A stretch of DNA of 64,000 bases from Planctomycetota bacterium (lineage in GTDB: Bacteria > Planctomycetota > UBA1135 > GCA-002686595), in assembly GCA_023150475.1 (NCBI GenBank), contig JAKLKU010000002.1, positions 186,001 to 250,000 on the forward strand. Direction: 5' to 3'. This document shows positions 55,457 through 62,674 of this stretch, piece after piece. How positions within the stretch are numbered: the first letter of the stretch is position 1; each line of letters begins with the position of its first letter. Both the position numbers and the translations under genes were made by a program. A model generated the notes under the pieces. The model searched no databases, was not told the DNA's origin, and saw nothing but the letters and a program-made list of their open reading frames with translations.

Positions 55457-56016
55457 GTTTTCGTGCACTCGTCGTTCCGGAAGATCCGACGAACGATCGC
55501 TACATCCTCAAGCCGCTCGTGGAGACCATGCTCGACACGCTCGGCAAGCCACATGCGAAGGTCGACGTTCTCTCGAGCCCGAGGATCTCCGGGTACTCCA
55601 ACGCCAAACAACTGCTCGTGGATCGATTACTCGAGCAGTACTGCGATCGTGAGGTGATCCTGTTCCTTCCGGACAGCGACCTGCGAGACCGGACCGCGGA
55701 GTTCTCGCGCTTGGGGGAAGAGGCGCGACGCCATGGCGCGAAACTCATTTGCTGTGCCGCCGTCCCTGAGGTTGAAGCGTGGCTCCTCGCGGGTCACGTG
55801 GACAAGTTAAGCTTCGCTTGGAGCGATCTGCGCGCACATCCCACGCTCAAGCAGTCGATCTTCGAGCCCTTCCTCGCCCAGTACGGCGATCCGCGCCGTC
55901 CCGGTGGCGGTCGCGATCTGCTCATGCGAGAAACACTACGGAACTACGCCGGGCTGGTCGCGCGCTGCGCCGAACTCGGTCACCTCGAGTCCGAGATTCA
56001 AGGTCTGCTTTCGTGA
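55453..56016 (+). CDS. DUF4276-like TOPRIM-fold protein, cassette gene 2
   Basis: 187 residues from a TTG start (GGAGGGAG ribosome site) overlapping the ATPase stop as TTGA. The fold reads like TOPRIM/DUF4276: ALVVPEDPTND with E10, LFLPDSD with D74 and D76, and AVPEVEAWLLAGH with E106 or E108, a metal-binding acidic set typical of OLD-family nucleases. Partner genes of this kind in defence systems are the effector nuclease or its sensor-release component. The family match is from motif memory, so a profile search would be decisive. Confidence 0.8.
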   Translation: MSFRALVVPEDPTNDRYILKPLVETMLDTLGKPHAKVDVLSSPRISGYSNAKQLLVDRLLEQYCDREVILFLPDSDLRDRTAEFSRLGEEARRHGAKLICCAAVPEVEAWLLAGHVDKLSFAWSDLRAHPTLKQSIFEPFLAQYGDPRRPGGGRDLLMRETLRNYAGLVARCAELGHLESEIQGLLS

Positions 56017-56064
56017 CCGTCGCGGCTTGGCGTCACCGCGCGCCGCCTTGCAAGCGGCGTCGGC

Positions 56065-56205
56065 GCCGCTCAAGCGCGTGATCCAGAAGCGCATCCAGAA
56101 CCTGCTCGCCGAAGCGATCCTCGCCGGCAAGCTCCCGGCCGGCTCCCGCGCCTCGATCGACTGGCGCGCAGGCCGCTTCGAGCTCGCAAGCAAACGCCCC
56201 GAGCC
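56065..56205. repeat. Right 141-bp direct repeat (clpB tail remnant)
   Basis: A perfect copy of 54003-54143, in the same orientation. It continues in frame into a tail whose stop overlaps that of the DUF1444 gene. Confidence 0.97.
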
Positions 56206-56248
56206 GGAATCCCCGGAATCCACCGCAGCCCGCGTCGGACGCAGTTAG
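56065..56248 (+). pseudogene. clpB 3'-end fragment, probably the original chromosomal end
   Basis: Codes for [19 protein letters not shown] ClpB C-terminus, then ESPESTAARVGRS and TAG at 56246-56248. That TAG overlaps the TAA of the opposite gene (56245-56247) in TTAG, the tight convergent ending expected of undisturbed neighbours. It therefore looks like the ancestral clpB end displaced by the insertion. It has no start codon of its own. Confidence 0.85.
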
Positions 56249-56808
56249 TCGCTCGCGACCGGCCGCCAGACGCCGCGTTCGCGGCGGACGAGTGACTGCG
56301 TCAACGGATGATCCTCCGTGCCTCGCACGCGTTCGCAGAGGTCGCGCAGCTCGCGCAGCGCTTGCGGAGAACCTGAATCGCCGAACGCCATGACGTCGCG
56401 AGACGGAATCGCGGCGACCGGACCGTTCGGGACGAGGTGGCCGTACCACTCGGTCCAGAACTCGTCGAGCAGCAGCAGACTCGCTTCGAAGTTGCCGCCG
56501 GCGACCACGGCGAAGATCGAACCGTACGGATGCACTTGCGCGTTCGTTTCGGCGAACGCGCGCAGGTTGCGCAGACCGAGCTCGTGCAGCTCGTCTTCCG
56601 TCAGCCCGGCGCCGCGCAAGTGCCCGACTTGGACGTACTGGAACCTGTCGCCCTCGTCGACGAGGTACGCGACCAGGAACTCGTCGCCGTGAGGCCGCAG
56701 GATCGGCGCATCGAGCTCGGCCGGCGTGAAGGTCTCCGAGTCGTCGCGCACGACGACCTTCAAGTACGCGATCGCACGCGAGCACCAGTGCCGAATCGAA
56801 GCATCCAT
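56245..56808 (-). CDS. DUF1444 (YtpQ-like) family protein
   Basis: 187 residues. FLVAYLVDEGDRFQYVQVGHLRGAGLTEDELHELGLRNLRAF and IFAVVAGGNFEASLLLLDEFW followed by VAAIPSRDVMAFGDSGS match DUF1444, a soluble alpha/beta family of unknown function. The ATG at 56808 begins MDASIRHWC. It converges with clpB, sharing the TTAG stop overlap with the displaced clpB tail. Confidence 0.88.
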   Translation of the reverse strand: MDASIRHWCSRAIAYLKVVVRDDSETFTPAELDAPILRPHGDEFLVAYLVDEGDRFQYVQVGHLRGAGLTEDELHELGLRNLRAFAETNAQVHPYGSIFAVVAGGNFEASLLLLDEFWTEWYGHLVPNGPVAAIPSRDVMAFGDSGSPQALRELRDLCERVRGTEDHPLTQSLVRRERGVWRPVASD

Positions 56809-57197
56809 CGTCTTCTCCGTCGGCCTACCAGCCGCGCGCCGAGTCTCAGGTCGTGTCCGACGCCTCGCAAGAGCCGCGGCCGACAAGACGTTGGTCACGC
56901 CGAGAGTCGCACGACCCGTAGAGGTTGGGCGCCGTCGAGCGCGAGCCCCTGCTCGGCGCGCACCGGATGCGGGCGCTTGCGAGCACCCGTGGAAAACCCT
57001 GCGGCTCGACGCGCGCGGCTGCCAAGCTCGGTCGGCCGTGAACGGGAGGTTTTGCGCACCGATCGGGGCCGCGGCCGCCCGCGAGCGCGGCGCGGATCGC
57101 AGATGAGACGGAGAGCTCGCCCGACTCGTTGCACGCGCGGCGAGCGGTCGAAAGACTGCCGCAAACTCCAACGGGCCCCCGCCCGATCCCACTCACC
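56809..57197. other. 389-bp divergent intergenic region
   Basis: It lies between the DUF1444 gene and the rightward S1 protease. No coding sequence is supported. It should contain promoters for both, but no clear -35/-10 boxes were identified in this GC-rich DNA. Confidence 0.55.
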
Positions 57198-59246
57198 ATG
57201 CGACTCAAGCTCTTCGCGCTCTCCTGTCTCGCCGCGCTCCTTCCGCTCGCCTCCAGCACGGCGCGAGCGCCCGCCTCCGCCCAAGCGCCCGCCGCCGAGT
57301 TCGAGGTCGCGATCGAGTCGTCGCTCGATTCCGTCTACATGCTCGGCATCGCGCGACGCGGCGGCGCGGGACCCGAAGTCTTTCAGTTCGTCGGCACCGG
57401 CTGGGTGATCGCCGAAGGCAAGCTCGCGACCAACGCGCACGTCGCCGAAGCGTTGCTCGAAGGCTCGCTCGAAGGCCGTTTGGTCGGCAAACGTTCGTGG
57501 AGCGATCGCGACGAGCTCGCGCTCAGCCCGTCTTCGATCCGCATCCATCCGGCTTACGGTCCGTGGAACGCGCGGCTCAAACGCGTGATCGTGCGCAACG
57601 AGAACGATCCGAACGCGGCGCGCACGATGAGCTTCATCCCGATCGCCGACGTCGCGATCATCGAAGTCGAAGCTGGCAACACGGGCCGTCCGCTCGTGCT
57701 CGCCGATCCGAACGAAGTCGAGCCGGCGCTCAGCGAAGCCGTCGTCTACCTCGGCTTCCCCCACGAGAACATCTCGGGCTTCCCGACGCTCCACGCGGTG
57801 CCTGGACACGTCACGGCGAAGACGGACTTCTTCTTCCAGCGTGCGCCGTGGGCCGATTCGTACTTGATCCACTACGGCGGCACGGTCGTCGGGGGCGCGA
57901 GCGGCAGTCCGTTGCTCAATCGCGCGGGCCAGGTGATCGGGCTCATCTCCGCGGCCGAACACAACTTCGCGGAAGGCGTGCGCACGAGCTTCGGGTTCGC
58001 GTACGGCCAACGCGCGGATCTCGCGAAAGAGCTCCTGAACGACGACTTCGCGTCGGTGCAGACGCGCCGCGACGGCGTGTGGTCGCAACGCCTCGCGAAC
58101 CTCTTGATCCCGCCCGACGAACTGCTCGAGCAAGTCGCGAACGAACAAGGCGTGCGCGACGGCGTGCAGCGGCTCGCCGCGGGCAACACGGTCACTCGCC
58201 GGCAGATGGTCGTGAAGCAGAACGAGTCCGCGAAACTGCAAGTCACCATCGAACCCGGGATGCGCTACGGCTTCCTCGCCGCCGCGCACGACGGTTCGGA
58301 CGTCGACGCACAAGTGGTCGCGCGCGACAACGAGGAAGTGCTCGGCGTCGACGTCAAGGGCGACTACTTCCCGGTGGTTTGGGTCGGCCCGCTCGATCGG
58401 CGTTGCGCCGTCACGTTCGAAGTCGCGGCGTCGGAGAAGCTGCTCCAAGACACGCCTTGCTCGCTACACGTCTACAAGTACGAGCCGCAGATCGTCGCGA
58501 TCGGCGGGGAAGAGAAGGACGACGGCAACTTCTTCGTCGCGACGCACACGACGAGCGACGAAGGCGCGAGCGTCGCGACTTGGCGTTTCCACGTCGAGTC
58601 CGGCGCGCAACTGCTCTTCTCCGGCGAGTCGGCGGACCTCTACGACATCGACCTCCTGCTCGCGCTCGACGGCACGGTCGTCGCGTCCGACGAATCGCTC
58701 GACGCGCTGCCGATGGTGATCTGGACGGCGCCGAACGCCGGTACGCTCGAAGTGCGTCTGCGCATCCCGGACGGCATCCCGACCGGCGCGGAGTTCACCG
58801 TGAAGGGCTTCCTCTTCTCGGGCGACAAGCCGACGGCGCTCGACGGCACGCCCGCGCCGTCCGAGGAAGAGCTCCTCTCGCGCGAGGAGATCTTCGCGTT
58901 CGTCGATCAGCTGCTCGACGTCATCTGGAAGGACACCGGCACGGTCGGCGAGACCATCGCGGAGGACGTCGGCTCGCTCGAAGGCCACGTCGAGCTCGAG
59001 TTCGACGTGCCCGCCGGAGCGTTGCCCGTGTTCATCGCGGTGGCGCCGCACGGCGAGGACATCGACTTGCAGGTCCTGGTCGGCGGCGAAGTGCTCGCGC
59101 AGGACGTTTCGGGCGACGCGACGCCGCTCGTCGCGATCCCGGTCGCCGAAGTCGACCGCAAAGTGACGCTGCGCATCGTCGAGAACCTCGCCGACGCGAA
59201 GGTCGAGCAGGTGGCGTACCGCTACGCGCTGGTGCGCCAGAAGTAG
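57198..59246 (+). CDS. Secreted trypsin-like (S1) serine protease with C-terminal beta domains
   Basis: A 682-residue exported protease (signal MRLKLFALSCLAALLPLASS). The triad is visible: H81 in TNAHVAE, D151 in IADVAII, and S235 in GGASGSPLLN. The proximal FVGTGWVIAEGKLATNAHV and VIGLISAAEH are typical of the trypsin/DegP fold. After residue 300 come repeated beta segments (pre-peptidase-C-like, for example FHVESGAQLLFSGESADLYDIDLLLALDG and LEFDVPAGALPVFIAVAPHGEDIDLQVL), each with acidic DxDL patterns fitting calcium binding. A palindromic terminator candidate follows. Confidence 0.92.
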   Translation: MRLKLFALSCLAALLPLASSTARAPASAQAPAAEFEVAIESSLDSVYMLGIARRGGAGPEVFQFVGTGWVIAEGKLATNAHVAEALLEGSLEGRLVGKRSWSDRDELALSPSSIRIHPAYGPWNARLKRVIVRNENDPNAARTMSFIPIADVAIIEVEAGNTGRPLVLADPNEVEPALSEAVVYLGFPHENISGFPTLHAVPGHVTAKTDFFFQRAPWADSYLIHYGGTVVGGASGSPLLNRAGQVIGLISAAEHNFAEGVRTSFGFAYGQRADLAKELLNDDFASVQTRRDGVWSQRLANLLIPPDELLEQVANEQGVRDGVQRLAAGNTVTRRQMVVKQNESAKLQVTIEPGMRYGFLAAAHDGSDVDAQVVARDNEEVLGVDVKGDYFPVVWVGPLDRRCAVTFEVAASEKLLQDTPCSLHVYKYEPQIVAIGGEEKDDGNFFVATHTTSDEGASVATWRFHVESGAQLLFSGESADLYDIDLLLALDGTVVASDESLDALPMVIWTAPNAGTLEVRLRIPDGIPTGAEFTVKGFLFSGDKPTALDGTPAPSEEELLSREEIFAFVDQLLDVIWKDTGTVGETIAEDVGSLEGHVELEFDVPAGALPVFIAVAPHGEDIDLQVLVGGEVLAQDVSGDATPLVAIPVAEVDRKVTLRIVENLADAKVEQVAYRYALVRQK

Positions 59247-59284
59247 CGGCGGACTCTCCGGGATCCGGAAAGTCTTGCCGGGCT

Positions 59285-59304
59285 GCGCGGCGGGCCCGCC
59301 GCGC
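59285..59304. terminator. 20-bp perfect palindrome after the S1 protease
   Basis: GCGCGGCGGGCCCGCCGCGC is fully self-complementary and lies 38 bp after the protease stop. It lacks a T-run on the right, so it may be a terminator hairpin or a protein site. Confidence 0.55.
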
Positions 59305-59345
59305 CGGCCGAGATTCGAACTAGGACGTTTCAATTCATGCCTGCG

Positions 59346-59365
59346 GCGGAGCCGATCGGCTCCGC
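59346..59365. promoter_or_regulatory. 20-bp perfect palindrome upstream of the FliD-like gene
   Basis: GCGGAGCCGATCGGCTCCGC lies 60 bp before the TTG start of the FliD-like gene and 41 bp after the other palindrome. The AT-richer segment between them (GATTCGAACTAGGACGTTTC) could be promoter DNA. An operator is the inference. Confidence 0.5.
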
Positions 59366-59425
59366 GGGAAGAGCAGGAATGGAACGCGGGAGCTCCGTCG
59401 CGGGCCGCATGGCCGGAGGACTCGA

Positions 59426-62368
59426 TTGAGGATCGAGGGCTCGGGCTTTCTGCAGAACCTCTACGGCGCATCCGTGCACGTCACGGCGCCGAAGACGTCC
59501 GCAGCGAAGAGCCTGCTCGCGCAGAAAGAGGATGCGCAGAGCCTGGTCCGCGTCGGTGAACTCCTGCGCGGCTTCCAGCGCATGCTCGACGACGGCCGCT
59601 CGCGCGTCGGCAGCGCGAGCCGCACGAAGATGTGGAGCGACGTGCGGCTCTACTCGAGTTCCTCGCTCGGACTCAGCGAGGACCCGAGCGCGGCCGTACT
59701 GCAATCGAGTTCGTCGCTCGGTGGCACGTTGGGCACGCACTTGCCCGGCACTCCGACGTGGAACGCGACGGAGAAGCCCGCGGTCACCTTCGGCGGCACG
59801 TACGACGGCTCGAGCGGCGATCAGACGTTGACGCTGCGCGCGACGAGCAGCGGCACCATCGGCGTGGACGACATCACGCTCGACGTCGTCGACGAGAGCG
59901 ACACCGTGCTCGAGCAACTGACGTTCTCGAGCAGCTACACCGCAGGCACCGACGTCACGCTCGCGAACGGACTGACCGTGGCGCTCGGCGACGGCGTCGT
60001 GGCGGCTGGCGACGAGTTCGACGTCGACGTCGCGTACACGGTGACCGATCCGGAAGGCACGTACACGCCGAGCGACCCGACGTGGAGCTGGCTCTCGAAG
60101 CCGACCACGGCGATCGGCGGCACCTACGACGGCTCGAGCGGCTCGCAGACCCTGACGTTCACGGTGATGCGCGCCGGCGACGTCGGCACCGACGCGCTCA
60201 CGATCGACGTGCGCGACGAAGCGGATCAGCTCGTCGAGCGCATCCAAATCGCGAGCGACTATGCGCCGGACACGGAGATCACGCTCGCGAACGGAATGAC
60301 GCTGACGCTCGGCACGGGCACGATGAACGTCGGCGACGAGTTCACCGTCGACGTCGACTACTCCGTCGGGCCGGATCAGAACTCGTTCTCGCCCGGCACG
60401 CCCGCGTGGAGCTCCGGTTCGACCGCCGCAGCGTCGGTCGGTGGCACGTACGATGGTTCGAACGGCACGCAGACGTTGACGTTCCTCGTCTCGAGCGGAG
60501 GCACGATCGGCGTCGACGACGTGCTGATCGACGTGCTCGACCAGAACGGGCAACTGCTCGAGCAACTGACCGTCGCGAGCGGCTATCAGGCGGGCACCGA
60601 CCTCACGCTCGCGAACGGACTCACGGTCGCGTTCGCCGACGGCGACGCGTTCGGCGGTGACCAGTTCCAAGTCGACGTCGTGAACACGCCTGGCACGCCG
60701 CAGAGTTCGTACACGCCGAACGCGCCGACTTGGACGCCCGATGCGAAGCCGACGCCGACGCTCGGCGGGACGTACGACGGTTCGAACGGCTCGCAGACGT
60801 TGACCTTCCAAGTCTCCGACGGCGGGTTGCTCGGCGACGACGCGTTCGTGATCGACGTGCTCGACGAAAACGGCTCGTTGCTCGAGCAGTTGCTGATCGC
60901 GGCCGACTACCAAGCCGACACGCCGATCCAACTCGCGAACGGGATGACGTTGGCGCTCGGCGCCGGGCTCGCAGCGGTCGGCGACGAGTTCACCGTCGAC
61001 GTCGCGTACGACGCCGGCGGCGTGCAGAGCTCGTTCTCGCCGGACACCGGCTGGACTTCGACGGCGAAGGCCGCTGCGGTGGTGCGCGGCGAGTACGACG
61101 GCTCGAACGGCTCGCAGACGTTGACGTTCCGCGTCGCGAACGACGCGGTCGTCGGTACCGACGCGTTCTCGGTCGAAGTGCTCGACGAGAACGGCAGCGT
61201 GCTCGAACAACTCGACTTCGCAAGCGACTACGTGGCCGACACCGAGCTCACGTTGTCGAACGGACTGACGTTGAAGCTCGGCGACGGATCCCTTGCTGCC
61301 GGCGACGAGTTCACGATCGACGTCGCGACGGGACTCGCCGTCGATCCGGCGCAAGCGTTCGACGGCTCCGGCGGTTCCGCGCCGACGTTCCCGAGCGGCG
61401 GCACGGTCGTCGACGGCTCGTTCGAGCTCAACGGCACCACGATCGACGTGTACGCGAGCGACTCGATCGACAGCGTGCTCGCCCGCATCAACGCGGCGGA
61501 TCTCGGCGTCACGGCGACCTACGACTCGGACGCCGGCAAAGTCGTCCTCACCCACGACACCGTCGGCGCCGCGGGTTCGATCGTCGTCGAGAACGACACG
61601 AGCGGCTTCCTCGCGGCGACCGAGCTCGACGACGCGACGCTGGTGGCGGGCGCAGACGGCGATTTCGACGACGCACTCGCGACCGTCGCGTCGCTCTCGG
61701 GCGTGCAGAGCGGCACGCTCGTGGTCAACGGGCAATCGATCTCGATCGACGTCGACACCGATTCGCTCGACGACGTGGTCGCCCAGATCCAAGCGCTCGG
61801 CGTCGGGCTCGAGTACTCCGACTCGACCGGCAAGTTCCTGCTGCACGACAAGGGCAAGATCGAGATCGACGACGGCGACACGGGCTTCTTCGCGAGCCTC
61901 GGCATCGCGGACGGTGAGTACGGCGAAGCCGCGAAGTCACGCGGCTTCGGCCGGCCCGACGAAGTCGCGAAAGCGCTCGAGGACCTCGCGAAGGCGTGGA
62001 ACTCGCTCTTCGACGAGAAGCTCGCCGGCAGCGGCGGTCGCCAGGCGGACAGTCTCCGCGCGGCGCTCAAACTCGCGCTCGATCAGCGCTTCGCGGCCGA
62101 CGGCCAGGGCAGCACACGCGGCGGCGTCAGCACACTCGGCATTTCTTTCGACTTCGGCAAGAACGGCCAGATCGACTTCGCGCTCGACGAAGAGGAGCTC
62201 GGCCGAGCGCTCGCCAAGGACGCGGAGAAGCTCGAGGAGCTGCTGCTCGGCTCCGACGAACGCGCGGGCCTGTTCGACGTCTTCGCGAAGGCGTTGAAAC
62301 CGACCGCGAACGTCGTCGACGCGTTGCTCGAGAACCGCGGCCTCGCGACGCTCGACCTCTACGCCTGA
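59426..62368 (+). CDS. FliD-like flagellar hook-associated protein with five 108-residue repeats
   Basis: 980 residues from a TTG preceded by GGAGGA. The middle (residues 123-about 660) is five modules beginning GGTYDGSxGxQTL at 123, 231, 339, 447 and 555, each exactly 108 residues (324 bp) apart. Their shared ending is ANGLTxxLGxG...GDEFxVDVA. The C-terminal part matches FliD: hook_IN-like ELNGTTIDVYASDSIDSVLARINAADLGVTATY and the FliD_C type STLGISFDFGKNGQIDF. FliD caps growing flagella. The N-terminus lacks the usual FliD_N coiled coil, and no other flagellar genes are in the window, so an adhesin or other filament cap is possible. Confidence 0.82.
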   Translation: MRIEGSGFLQNLYGASVHVTAPKTSAAKSLLAQKEDAQSLVRVGELLRGFQRMLDDGRSRVGSASRTKMWSDVRLYSSSSLGLSEDPSAAVLQSSSSLGGTLGTHLPGTPTWNATEKPAVTFGGTYDGSSGDQTLTLRATSSGTIGVDDITLDVVDESDTVLEQLTFSSSYTAGTDVTLANGLTVALGDGVVAAGDEFDVDVAYTVTDPEGTYTPSDPTWSWLSKPTTAIGGTYDGSSGSQTLTFTVMRAGDVGTDALTIDVRDEADQLVERIQIASDYAPDTEITLANGMTLTLGTGTMNVGDEFTVDVDYSVGPDQNSFSPGTPAWSSGSTAAASVGGTYDGSNGTQTLTFLVSSGGTIGVDDVLIDVLDQNGQLLEQLTVASGYQAGTDLTLANGLTVAFADGDAFGGDQFQVDVVNTPGTPQSSYTPNAPTWTPDAKPTPTLGGTYDGSNGSQTLTFQVSDGGLLGDDAFVIDVLDENGSLLEQLLIAADYQADTPIQLANGMTLALGAGLAAVGDEFTVDVAYDAGGVQSSFSPDTGWTSTAKAAAVVRGEYDGSNGSQTLTFRVANDAVVGTDAFSVEVLDENGSVLEQLDFASDYVADTELTLSNGLTLKLGDGSLAAGDEFTIDVATGLAVDPAQAFDGSGGSAPTFPSGGTVVDGSFELNGTTIDVYASDSIDSVLARINAADLGVTATYDSDAGKVVLTHDTVGAAGSIVVENDTSGFLAATELDDATLVAGADGDFDDALATVASLSGVQSGTLVVNGQSISIDVDTDSLDDVVAQIQALGVGLEYSDSTGKFLLHDKGKIEIDDGDTGFFASLGIADGEYGEAAKSRGFGRPDEVAKALEDLAKAWNSLFDEKLAGSGGRQADSLRAALKLALDQRFAADGQGSTRGGVSTLGISFDFGKNGQIDFALDEEELGRALAKDAEKLEELLLGSDERAGLFDVFAKALKPTANVVDALLENRGLATLDLYA

Positions 62369-62674
62369 ACGGGCGACGCACCCCGACGCGCTGATCCGTC
62401 GGACCCGACGCTACGTGCGTCGACGGTCCACGAGTTCGGCGAACGGCGCTTCGCCGAGCCGAAACGTGCAGCGCCGCACGCACGGTCAAGCGAGGTTTGG
62501 TGCGCAACGTCGCCACGCGAACTCGCGGGCCGAACGCGACCGGAGCTTTCCGACTTTTCGTGCAACTCGCCTGCACCCGCCGGAACGAGCCCGGCATGGT
62601 AGGGTCGATCGTCCGTTGATCTGGGACGCGGGAGTCCCGCCGAGACGGTCGCCCAGACAAGCCTCGAATCCATC
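62369..62674. other. 306-bp intergenic region
   Basis: A hairpin TCGGCGAA/TTCGCCGA (62436-62443 with 62450-62457) could end the FliD-like transcript. No gene is supported; the right part presumably holds the promoter of the RCC1-like gene. Confidence 0.5.

Larger units (their letters stand above)
54003..56064 (+). mobile_element. Inserted clpB-tail cassette carrying an ATPase and a TOPRIM-like gene
   Basis: From the left copy of the repeat to the base before the right copy is 2,062 bp. The unique part (54144-56064) holds two genes whose codon use is less GC-biased than neighbours (more CTA, ATT, TTT and AAG-poor stretches). Insertion rebuilds clpB with an intact frame and leaves a 47-residue-coding clpB remnant plus the old tail downstream. 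No integrase, transposase or terminal inverted repeat is present, so transfer by homologous recombination or in-trans enzymes is inferred. Confidence 0.75.

Noticed and set aside
54144..56064. Insertion sequence or integron explanation for the cassette
   Set aside because: No transposase, integrase, terminal inverted repeats or attC-like folds were found inside the unit.
59309..59340. tRNA-like T-arm (TTCGAATC on the minus strand) and an ATTGAAAC CRISPR-like end
   Set aside because: No matching acceptor, D or anticodon arms could be folded, and the motif occurs once without repeats or cas genes.
59340..59425. Sigma-28 promoter before the FliD-like gene
   Set aside because: GCCGAT occurs but without a matching TAAAG-type -35 at the proper distance; it is part of the palindrome.
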